Under the pieces are notes generated by a model that saw nothing but the letters and a program-made list of their open reading frames with translations, was not told the origin of the DNA and made no database searches. A program made the position numbers and the translations under genes. From a virus, in the IMG/VR virus record IMGVR_UViG_3300035663_000103, positions 1-24,478 of that record: a stretch of 24,478 nucleotides of DNA; one strand, written 5' to 3'. Within the stretch, counting starts at the first letter, position 1; the number at the start of each line of letters is the position of its first letter. Of the stretch, positions 8,221-15,886 are shown one piece after another.

Positions 8221-9054
8221 ATGCTTTTCATGCCTGGGACACCTCGTGCAGAGCAAGAACAAGCCGAACAGGAGTGGATGGCGGGGCTACGGCAACAAAC
8301 GTCGCCGGATCCGATGGGGGCCCTCAGTACCCCAGGAAGCACCTTTGCAAGCGTAAACCAGCCTCGTTCTCCTTTCATGGACAACATGGGCTTGGGCCAG
8401 ATCGGCCCTTACGGCATGGGCATGGGAGGTTTTGGCCAGCAGATGCCGCAGATGGGTGGCTTTGGTGGGTATGGTGGTGGCTTCGGAGGCTACCCTCCGC
8501 AGATGATGGGTGGTGGCTTCGGAGGCTATGGTGGATACGGCATGCCTCCGCAGATGATGGGAGGATACGGTGGTGGCTTTGGCGGCTATGGCATGCCTCC
8601 GCAAATGATGGGTGGCTTCGGGGGATACGGTGGTGGCTTTGGCGGCTATCCAATGCCGATGATGGGCGGATACGGTGGCGGCTTTGGCGGTGGATACGGC
8701 ATGCCTCCGCAAATGATGGGTGGCTTCGGTGGGTATGGTGGCGGGTACGGCATGCCTCCGCCCCCGCCGCCTCCGCAGATGATGGGCGGCTTCGGTGGAT
8801 ACGGCGGTGGCTATGGAATGCCTCAACAACCTGCCCAAAACCCCTATGCTTCAATGCGGTCTGGGTTCAATCGGTTCCAGTCCTTTGGCAAGCCTCAAGG
8901 CTCCCCCATGCAGTCTCAGAACATGCCAAACGTAGCGATGACCATGGACAGGCCACAAGCCTATGGGGCCTCTGATGACACCATTCGTTCAATGCAAAAT
9001 GCGATGGGTAGCCGTAACGGTGGCGGTGGCGGCGGTGGCGGCGGACTTTTCTAA
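8221..9054 (+). CDS. Gly/Tyr/Met/Pro-rich low-complexity virion-block protein
   Basis: This 277-aa protein has an ATG preceded by AAGGGG. Residues 1-60 are ordinary and polar (it opens M-L-F-M-P-G-T-P-R-A-E-Q). Residues 81-200 are repeats of G-Y-G-M-P-P-Q-M-M-G-G-F-G-G-Y-G-G-G-F, with Met-Met pairs at 95, 112, 129, 147, 165 and 187 (spacing 17-18, last 22), plus a run of seven prolines near 179-185. The tail returns to mixed sequence (N-P-Y-A-S-M-R-S-G-F-N-R-F) and ends in ten glycines, Leu, Phe. No catalytic motif, signal peptide or clear membrane helix is present. It lies 9 bp after the Ala/Gln-rich gene and 9 bp before the next, so co-expression is near certain. The role is unknown; a flexible linker or self-associating virion component is inferred. 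Confidence 0.75.
   Translation: MLFMPGTPRAEQEQAEQEWMAGLRQQTSPDPMGALSTPGSTFASVNQPRSPFMDNMGLGQIGPYGMGMGGFGQQMPQMGGFGGYGGGFGGYPPQMMGGGFGGYGGYGMPPQMMGGYGGGFGGYGMPPQMMGGFGGYGGGFGGYPMPMMGGYGGGFGGGYGMPPQMMGGFGGYGGGYGMPPPPPPPQMMGGFGGYGGGYGMPQQPAQNPYASMRSGFNRFQSFGKPQGSPMQSQNMPNVAMTMDRPQAYGASDDTIRSMQNAMGSRNGGGGGGGGGLF
8461..8820 (+). repeat. Imperfect 17-18-residue Gly-rich tandem repeats
   Basis: Six Met-Met-Gly units recur with 51-54-bp spacing, the last one longer because of a poly-Pro insert. At DNA level, 8590-8621 and 8698-8729 are identical over 32 bp at a 108-bp offset (two units). This suggests more recent duplication or slippage than in the Ala/Gln arrays. Confidence 0.85.
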
Positions 9055-9063
9055 GGGATCGTC

Positions 9064-11604
9064 ATGAAAGATAAAGGTATGGGAAAACCCCCTGTCGATA
9101 ACGTCGGCATCATGCAAGGCTTCCTTGACATGTTCGAGGACGATCTCGAAAACGAGGGCGACGATCGGGATGAAGGCGAGATGATGGAGCGCCGCCCGGA
9201 TTCGCCTGAAATCCTCATGAACAACCTTCGCGGCGACATGCGCTCCATCGACGCTCGCCGCGAAGAGCTTGCTGACCTTGTCGGCTACGCGGCCGCCACC
9301 GAGACCCCTGAGCCGGTGCTCGCGATGCTTCAGCCTGTGCTCGCCCAACAGGGCGGTGGCGGGCTGGGCGGGTTGCCTCAGTCTGCGCCCATGGCCCAAG
9401 GGCCCCAGCCGCCGATGATGCCTCCGCCTGGAGGTGCACCGGGCGCGCCTCCCGGACCACCGCCCATGGGCCCCGGAGCAGGGCTCGGTGCCATGCCGCC
9501 TCCGGGCGCGATGGGAGCGCCCCCTGGGCCTCCGCCTGGGCCTCCTCCGGGCCAGCCGCCGGTTGGCATGGCGCGTGGCGGGTTCGTACAGCGTTTTCAA
9601 GAGGGGTCAGATGAGGAGGGCGTGACCCCTGTGGCAGAACCCTCCTCGGCAGCGATGTACAGCCCGGAAGTGCGCGATCTCTTGCGGCAGCGCGTTGAAA
9701 CGACGCTTGGGCAACAACCGCGAGAAGTGCCGAGCATTGAGTCGCTCTACGAGACCAAATTGCCCGTCTATCGTCGCCTGCTGGGCGATAACCAACAGAC
9801 AACCCAGTCACAGATGCTGTTTGACCTCGCGCAGCGCGCCTTTGGCTATGCGGCCAACGTAGACGAGCGGGGCCGCCCGATGCGGGGTGGCCAGCTTGCG
9901 CGCGTTGCCGGCGCATTCCAAGGGCTGCCTGCCACGATCGGTGCGCGGATTGGCGAGCTTGAGAAGGGCGAGCGGGCGGTCAAGTCTGCTGCGCTCAGTT
10001 CGGCCGAGAAAGAAGCGCAACGCATCATGGAATTCAACCAGCGCCTGCAAACCTCACAAGACAAGCTCTTGGGGGCGCTGTCAGGGCAGGCCGTCAGGGA
10101 AGGTGCAGACGAGCGCCGGGAACGCTTACAGCGTGAGGCCCTTGTGGCACGGACGGACCTGGAGAGGAACCGGCAGGAGGCTTTGACATTACGCAACCAG
10201 AATAACAACGACACGCGCCGTTTAGTGTCCGAGGCCAACAACATCGCAGAGGCCGAGCGCCAGCGTGAAGCATTGAATGCCAAGCTTCAGACAACCACGA
10301 TGAGCCTAGAGGCAAAGCAAGGCATTGCCAATCAGGTCAATGCGTTGAACGAGCGCATTGCCGGCATGAAGGATGCCTTGGGCCGCGCCAAGATCGGTTC
10401 TGCCGAAAGCATTGCCCAGGCCCGAGAAGTTGCCGCCATGGAGCGCTTGGACAAGCAGCTTGAGAGCCGCTTGCAGGTCGCTAACTTGGACAACGACACC
10501 AAGAAGGGGCTGGAGGCCGAGCGTCTTGCTCTGCGTGACAAGCTCGAAACGGCGCGGATGGATCTACAGGGCCGGATCGCGGACGACAAGAACCTTACCT
10601 CACGTTTGAACGCGCTGGATCGCAACGCGACCATGCTACAAATAGCGGCGGAGCGTGCTGCGGCGGCCGCGACGCCTGGATTCGGCAAAGGTTTGACGGC
10701 ACAGCAGCTCAATATCTTCTATCAGCTTTCTCCAAGCTTTGGTGCAAACACGGCAGGCGAGGAGGCTGACCGGATGTTTGAGACGGCGGTGGTGGACTAC
10801 ATCAACCGCAATACGGTGACCACAACGGATATAATGGGCGAGCGATCTACTCGTGTCCCCACACTTCCAAAGTTTGTTGTCACTGCGCTGACCGCGCGCG
10901 GACGTCAGGATCTCATTCCGCAAAGCGGCCGAGTGCCCCTCGGAGCACCGACCGTGGGCACAGCGCCCACAGCCACTGCGACTCCGACCACGGCTCAGGC
11001 GCAGGCCCCAGCTCCGGGAACAGTGACTCCTCCTGGACGTCCAGGGCTGGACACTAGGCCGTTTGAATTGACGCCGGAAGAGCGACAGTCCACCTTTTTT
11101 AACCTAGCTGAAAAAGGTACGGGCCCGGTTGCAATTGCTGGGTCTTTTCTCTCCAAATTCCCCGGCCTGGGAGGAATTGCGCCTGAACAGCAGTCGGCTC
11201 GAACTTTCTTGTCGGTAGCTGCCAACCAGATCAATCGATCCTTGTATGTGGGCGATCGGTTCACAGAGACTGAGCGCCAACAGATCCAAAACCAACTGGA
11301 CGCCCTGCCGCAGTTCATTGACAACCCGACTGCCTATCGCAACAGGCTGCTGGGTCTGGACAACCTGCTCGGCAATCTCGAACAACGGGCCATTCGCATT
11401 TACAACTCAGACCCTATGCCTGTAGACAGAATCCGCAAGGCAGCCGTCGATTTCGCAGAAGTCCGGAATCTTCGGGCCATGCTCGGCATGCCGCCACGGA
11501 TCAACAACGACCAGGCGGGGCAAGCCGCTTACAACGCGCTGCCTCCTGGGGCATACTTCATCCACCCGAACGGTAAGATTCATCAGAAAAACGCTCCGAG
11601 GTGA
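9064..11604 (+). CDS. Large virion protein with Pro/Gly linker and long coiled coil
   Basis: This 846-aa protein has an ATG preceded by AAGGGA. Residues 1-55 are acidic. About 55-100 is helical (G-D-M-R-S-I-D-A-R-R-E-E-L-A-D-L-V-G-Y), a segment I have seen in related aquatic-phage proteins. Residues about 100-165 are almost only Pro, Gly, Ala and Met. M-A-R-G-G lies at 169-173. Residues about 300-536 are long, charged and Leu/Ala-heptad-like, a probable coiled coil. A Pro/Thr/Ala linker follows (about 625-660), then a mixed helical domain ending in A-Y-F-I-H-P-N-G-K-I-H. The position among giant structural genes suggests an internal virion or ejection protein, but no enzyme signature is visible. 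Confidence 0.75.
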   Translation: MKDKGMGKPPVDNVGIMQGFLDMFEDDLENEGDDRDEGEMMERRPDSPEILMNNLRGDMRSIDARREELADLVGYAAATETPEPVLAMLQPVLAQQGGGGLGGLPQSAPMAQGPQPPMMPPPGGAPGAPPGPPPMGPGAGLGAMPPPGAMGAPPGPPPGPPPGQPPVGMARGGFVQRFQEGSDEEGVTPVAEPSSAAMYSPEVRDLLRQRVETTLGQQPREVPSIESLYETKLPVYRRLLGDNQQTTQSQMLFDLAQRAFGYAANVDERGRPMRGGQLARVAGAFQGLPATIGARIGELEKGERAVKSAALSSAEKEAQRIMEFNQRLQTSQDKLLGALSGQAVREGADERRERLQREALVARTDLERNRQEALTLRNQNNNDTRRLVSEANNIAEAERQREALNAKLQTTTMSLEAKQGIANQVNALNERIAGMKDALGRAKIGSAESIAQAREVAAMERLDKQLESRLQVANLDNDTKKGLEAERLALRDKLETARMDLQGRIADDKNLTSRLNALDRNATMLQIAAERAAAAATPGFGKGLTAQQLNIFYQLSPSFGANTAGEEADRMFETAVVDYINRNTVTTTDIMGERSTRVPTLPKFVVTALTARGRQDLIPQSGRVPLGAPTVGTAPTATATPTTAQAQAPAPGTVTPPGRPGLDTRPFELTPEERQSTFFNLAEKGTGPVAIAGSFLSKFPGLGGIAPEQQSARTFLSVAANQINRSLYVGDRFTETERQQIQNQLDALPQFIDNPTAYRNRLLGLDNLLGNLEQRAIRIYNSDPMPVDRIRKAAVDFAEVRNLRAMLGMPPRINNDQAGQAAYNALPPGAYFIHPNGKIHQKNAPR

Positions 11605-11607
11605 TCG

Positions 11608-14600
11608 ATGACTGATTTTGAAAAGCTGCTCGAGTCCACCTCGCGGCCCGTGGATGAAGAGCCTGCGGCCCCCGCAGCGGCGGCTCCTGCCCAAGAGTCC
11701 CCGCGCTTCGCGCCGTCGGCCACAGGGACTTCGCCTCAGGGCATGGCCTCCAACATCCAAGCGCAGCAGTTCCGTCGTCCATCGACCCCGGACACCGGCC
11801 CTGCCATGGTTCCGGTGCCTCCTGATGCCTCAGGTCTTTCGCCCGCACCCAACACGGAATTTGACCCCGCAGCCTTTGCCCGCCAGCTAGAAGCTACCTC
11901 CTCGGGCGGCGGTGACGGCGGGATTTTTGAGGGTCTGAAACAGATCGGCTACGGCATGTCCGAGGCTGCCGCTGAAACGGGGCTCCCCTTCTCCGGCATG
12001 CTTGCAGGAGCCGTGCGCGGTGCTCCGGCCGGCGTCCCAGGCATGCTTGCAGGCGCGGGGACCGGGCTCCTTGCAGGCTATCTCGGCGGCCAGGGTCTGA
12101 AGCCCTTGATTCCCCAAGCACGGCCCGAGGACCTGCCTTTACGGATCATGGGCCAGACGATCGGCGAGTCGATGGCCATGGCTCCGACGGCCTTTTTCAT
12201 CCCCGTCCAGACCGGCGGCCGCATCGCAACCTTCCTCTCCAAGATTGGCGAGTCGGCGCGTAAGTCACCGGGTGCTTATCTGACCGCTGAGTCATTAACT
12301 TCGCTTGGAGCAGGCATAGGGGCGGGGACTGCGGAGGCCGTTGCGCCCGGCGAGGCGCTGCCCCGGTTGGGCGGCTCGCTTGCGGGCGGCCTTGCGTTCT
12401 CGCTGCCGTCGTCCATTGTGCAGAACGTCATTGACAAGACTGGGCGAGGGCTACGGGCGGTTGCCGATGCCGCGAATCCTTTGCCGTGGCTCGCGGGCCC
12501 TAAAGAGCGGTTCGGGGAACTGCAAGACGCAGCGACCGAGTCCTTCAAGGCCTATCAAAATAGACGTGCGGTCAACGTCATCTATGACATTCTTGAGCAG
12601 AACAAGGAAGACATCCCTGCGCTGATTCGTGCGTTGGAAGACCCTGGCATTGAGGGCATTCCAATGATGACGGCGGCGCAGAAGACAGGCAACAAGACAC
12701 TGGCAGGGATCGAGGCAAGGCTTGCACTGGGCGGCAAGGATCGCTACGCCCCTGAGACGCTGAAGCAGGGCGAACTCGCGTTCGAGGCGCTTCGGATTCT
12801 CACTCGGCGATTAAGTGAAGTAGGCGATCCTGAGGCATTGCGCCTAGCCGCTGAGACGCGTGAGACGGTATTTAACCAGATGCTTCAGAACCGCCTGACT
12901 GCGGCGGAGGCCGATGCAGCGGCAAAGATTGCCCGTATTCCGAAGGTCGATGTAGCGGGCCGGCGTGAGATTGGCGACACGGTCCAGACGGAGATTTTGG
13001 TTGCGTTGCAGGAGGCCCGAGCGGTAGAAAGCGAACTGTGGCGCGTGGGACTGCTACAAGTACTTAAAGGGCCTCCGGTCGATACGGCCGCGCAGACTGC
13101 GGCATTCAAGACGGCCTTGAAAAAGGCCAAGATGACCGAGCAAGAGTACAACAACATCACTGCCATGATGGCGCGTCATTCAGACATCCGTGAAGACGCT
13201 GTCAAAACCATGGATGACTGGATAGAGCAGTTTGGCTACCTTCCGGAAAGCCGGAGATATAGCGTTGCCAAGGAGAGATACGCGGGTAATCAGCGCTATC
13301 GGGACTTTCTTGAGATTGAACCCCTGAAGCAAGGCGCTCGGGCCGCGAACCCTGCTGATGTGGTCCCCTCGAACGCAGCTCAGAACTTCCTCGAGCGCAC
13401 CAAAGACGTCAGCCCTGAGAACTTTGAAATGTTGCCTGCGCCACTGCGCAACATCATGCGAGGTCTCGGGGTGAACGCCAACGTATGGACCACATACAAG
13501 TCGGGCGCTCGCAGCCTGGAGGCCCTTGAGACAGGGTCTGTGCCCCAGCAGTTCTTGCCTAAGCTCAAACCCATAAATGCGGTGGATCTTTTGAGCAACC
13601 GCTCAGAGCTTTTAGAGCTTGCTCGATCCGCACGCGCCGGAGACAACCCAGATGTTAGGCTCGCGGGCATCTATAACACCGTTGCAGCAGGTCTGTTGGA
13701 CGATATCAAGACGCTGAATGCCCCTCTTTTGGACGAGGCACGTACCTTTTCCAAAGCGTTGAACGACGTCTTCACGCGGACCTATGCCAACGACATCACG
13801 GCGATGACTGCGCGTGGTGCGGAGCGCATGACGCCAGAAATGCTCGTGCGCCGTGCTTTCAGTCCATCGAACATGGACCAAACGACAGCCAGGATTGCAG
13901 AGCTTCGTGGCGCACTGGCACTGCCCAAGCGCCAATACGAGGACGCGCTGCAACGCCTGGGTCCCGACAATGAGATCACGATCGGTCTCAAGCCCTTGGC
14001 CGAGATGGCGGACTCTCAGCTCGACACGCTCAACGGTGCGTTCCAGTCGGTGCTGCTCACCGCAGCAACGAAGACGATGAAGCAGCAGATGGATCCAGCG
14101 ACAGGGCAGATGGCAACTCGCGTCGATCCGGCTGCGCTCACCAACTTCGTCACGGAGAACAAGCAGCTCCTGGATAGCCTCGGCTTGACCGACACCTTAA
14201 CGGACGCCGTTAAGGCCCAGAATGCGTTCGACCTTGTGCGCCTTGAGAACAGCGCAATCAACAAGTCGCTCCGGGAACAGACTGCCTTTGCCAAGATTCT
14301 GGAGGCTGGAGAGAGCCCGATCGTTGCGGTGTCGGATGCGCTCAACGGCAAGAACCCTGTTCGAGACTTCGGCAAGCTTGTGAAGTTCGCCAGGGCCAAC
14401 GGCCCTGATGCGGTGAACGGGCTCAAGGCCTCTGTGTACGAGTACGCGTACAACGAAGCGGGTGGTGCAAGGAACTTCAGTCCCAAGAAGTACCTCGAAG
14501 CCTTGTACGGCCGTGCGCCAGGTGAGCGCGGATCGTCCTTTGCCCAGCCCTCTGCCATGAACATCATGCGCCAGAACGGGCTCATCACGCTGAGCGAGCA

Positions 14601-15228
14601 GAAGAACATCCAGCGGCTGATAAATCCGATGATCCGGATTGAAAACGGCATTGAGAACAACGTGCCAGTGGACAATTTCATCACTGGGCGCTCTGCGCTT
14701 GAGACGCTGGGCCTACGCATTCTGGGATCAAACATCGCGACAAAAGCGGCTAACAACGCAAACTCTTTGATTGTCGCCTCGGCAGGCTCTGAATATGCTC
14801 GGCAGATCTTTGACAAGATGCCGACGTTGGAGCTGCGCTACGTGATCGAAAAGGCCACTCAGGACCCGCAGTTCATGGCCGAACTGCTCAAGCAAGGCCG
14901 CACTGAGCGAGAGAAGTTTGAGATCGCGAGGAAGCTCAACTCCTACATGATCTCTTCGGGCCTCACCGCGCTGACCTCTGACGAAGCGCCGCCTCCACCA
15001 GAGCCCTTTGCACAGCCTTCGCAGTCCTCGCGGATGTTCCGTCAGTTGCCGCCCGCCCCGACCACGCGCGGTGTCCCAGGTATGCCCCAGGGCGGCCAGG
15101 GCGGTGGTCAGCCGCCTCCAGGCCCGCAATCACAAGGCCCCGCCACGCAGAGCCGTGCAATGCTGCAACAGCTCTTCCCGTTTGACACCATCAGCGCGAT
15201 GGCAGCGCAGCAGCCTCCGCCTGCTTAA
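11608..15228 (+). CDS. Very large virion protein with glycine-zipper segments, probable ejection protein
   Basis: This 1206-aa protein starts 3 bases after the previous stop, with GAGGTGAT as a strong ribosome site. Residues 1-105 are a disordered Pro/Ala-rich head. Residues about 126-165 and 228-275 are hydrophobic and Gly/Ala-rich with many G-x-x-x-G spacings (G-M-L-A-G-A-G-T-G-L-L-A-G-Y-L-G-G), plus a shorter patch near 190-205. From about 290 to 1120 it is mostly helical and charged. The C-terminus is Pro/Gln/Gly-rich. Size, last place in the late operon and membrane-compatible segments resemble T7-like ejection proteins by analogy, but no transglycosylase motif was recognised. Its 3' end overlaps the convergent nuclease gene by 38 bp. 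Confidence 0.75.
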   Translation: MTDFEKLLESTSRPVDEEPAAPAAAAPAQESPRFAPSATGTSPQGMASNIQAQQFRRPSTPDTGPAMVPVPPDASGLSPAPNTEFDPAAFARQLEATSSGGGDGGIFEGLKQIGYGMSEAAAETGLPFSGMLAGAVRGAPAGVPGMLAGAGTGLLAGYLGGQGLKPLIPQARPEDLPLRIMGQTIGESMAMAPTAFFIPVQTGGRIATFLSKIGESARKSPGAYLTAESLTSLGAGIGAGTAEAVAPGEALPRLGGSLAGGLAFSLPSSIVQNVIDKTGRGLRAVADAANPLPWLAGPKERFGELQDAATESFKAYQNRRAVNVIYDILEQNKEDIPALIRALEDPGIEGIPMMTAAQKTGNKTLAGIEARLALGGKDRYAPETLKQGELAFEALRILTRRLSEVGDPEALRLAAETRETVFNQMLQNRLTAAEADAAAKIARIPKVDVAGRREIGDTVQTEILVALQEARAVESELWRVGLLQVLKGPPVDTAAQTAAFKTALKKAKMTEQEYNNITAMMARHSDIREDAVKTMDDWIEQFGYLPESRRYSVAKERYAGNQRYRDFLEIEPLKQGARAANPADVVPSNAAQNFLERTKDVSPENFEMLPAPLRNIMRGLGVNANVWTTYKSGARSLEALETGSVPQQFLPKLKPINAVDLLSNRSELLELARSARAGDNPDVRLAGIYNTVAAGLLDDIKTLNAPLLDEARTFSKALNDVFTRTYANDITAMTARGAERMTPEMLVRRAFSPSNMDQTTARIAELRGALALPKRQYEDALQRLGPDNEITIGLKPLAEMADSQLDTLNGAFQSVLLTAATKTMKQQMDPATGQMATRVDPAALTNFVTENKQLLDSLGLTDTLTDAVKAQNAFDLVRLENSAINKSLREQTAFAKILEAGESPIVAVSDALNGKNPVRDFGKLVKFARANGPDAVNGLKASVYEYAYNEAGGARNFSPKKYLEALYGRAPGERGSSFAQPSAMNIMRQNGLITLSEQKNIQRLINPMIRIENGIENNVPVDNFITGRSALETLGLRILGSNIATKAANNANSLIVASAGSEYARQIFDKMPTLELRYVIEKATQDPQFMAELLKQGRTEREKFEIARKLNSYMISSGLTALTSDEAPPPPEPFAQPSQSSRMFRQLPPAPTTRGVPGMPQGGQGGGQPPPGPQSQGPATQSRAMLQQLFPFDTISAMAAQQPPPA

Positions 15229-15886
15229 GGCGCTCCATCCAGCCGGCCTTGTAGTCCTCAAACTCTCGGCCGGCTGTGGTGAACTCCTGCGTGGTGCCGT
15301 CCTGCACGGCAACCAGGATCACGGCGAAGTCAATGTTGGTCCCGAACAGGCTGTCATGCGCAATGGCGTAGGCCGCAAGCTGGTGGTAGTAGTCCGTGAT
15401 CCATTGCGCGCGCTTCGGTTTCAACGCTTGCTTGAAGTCCACGATCGCAAGCTTGCCCCGGTACTGCGCCACCATGTCCGTGGTCCCTGCATAGCGATGC
15501 CCGTAGTGCAGTCCGACCTCAAAGCCCAGCACGACATCGATGTCCTTGAAGTGCTTGTTGATAAGGGCGAACGCCATTTGATGACCGCGCAAGGAGAGCC
15601 AGTCCTGGCCCACGGTCAACGGCTCATCGGCCAGGAATGATTCGATGGTTGCGTGCATAGTGGTGCCCACATAGGCCGCCTCGCGCTTGATCCGTTCTGC
15701 CTCTTCATGGCCCACGCGATCGGCCCATTCCTGAAGCTTTGCCTTGTCCTTGGTCCGATCGAGGATCGTCGTGACAGACGGTACGTTTTCAAACCCCGGC
15801 ACCTTGTAGACGCGGCCCGTCGCCGCATCGACGCGGGACAGGATGGGGTAGTCGAAGTCTTGCCGTTGACGGATCAGATGAGCCAT
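15191..15886 (-). CDS. PD-(D/E)XK exonuclease, RecB/Cas4-like
   Basis: This 231-aa protein should be a metal-dependent DNA exonuclease acting in phage recombination or replication. The superfamily residues are all visible: G74-T-T-M-H78, E123, G-T-T-D137, V-D150-F-K152 and the RecB-type Q169-L-A-A-Y173. Length fits stand-alone phage nucleases of this family. The ATG lies inside the 3' end of the upstream helicase gene (13-bp overlap), with GAGG about 10 nt before it. The two are therefore a coupled leftward operon in which the helicase could supply or remodel substrate. Its 3' end overlaps the last late gene on the other strand. Which polarity it degrades cannot be read from the sequence. Confidence 0.9.
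   Translation of the reverse strand: MAHLIRQRQDFDYPILSRVDAATGRVYKVPGFENVPSVTTILDRTKDKAKLQEWADRVGHEEAERIKREAAYVGTTMHATIESFLADEPLTVGQDWLSLRGHQMAFALINKHFKDIDVVLGFEVGLHYGHRYAGTTDMVAQYRGKLAIVDFKQALKPKRAQWITDYYHQLAAYAIAHDSLFGTNIDFAVILVAVQDGTTQEFTTAGREFEDYKAGWMERLKQAEAAALPSR
15240..15276. other. 9-bp perfect GC-rich inverted repeat at the convergent junction
   Basis: CAGCCGGCC at 15240-15248 pairs with GGCCGGCTG at 15268-15276 across a 19-nt loop. It starts 11 bp after the stop of the late operon and lies inside the nuclease coding region, where both arms encode Ala-Gly. There is no T-run on either side, so it is not a canonical intrinsic terminator; it could act as a pause site or 3'-end stabiliser. 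A coding by-product is possible. Confidence 0.4.

Noticed and set aside
14016-14816. 266-aa ORF on the minus strand
   Set aside because: Antisense to the 1206-aa virion gene, with Ser-rich shadow composition and no neighbours on that strand.
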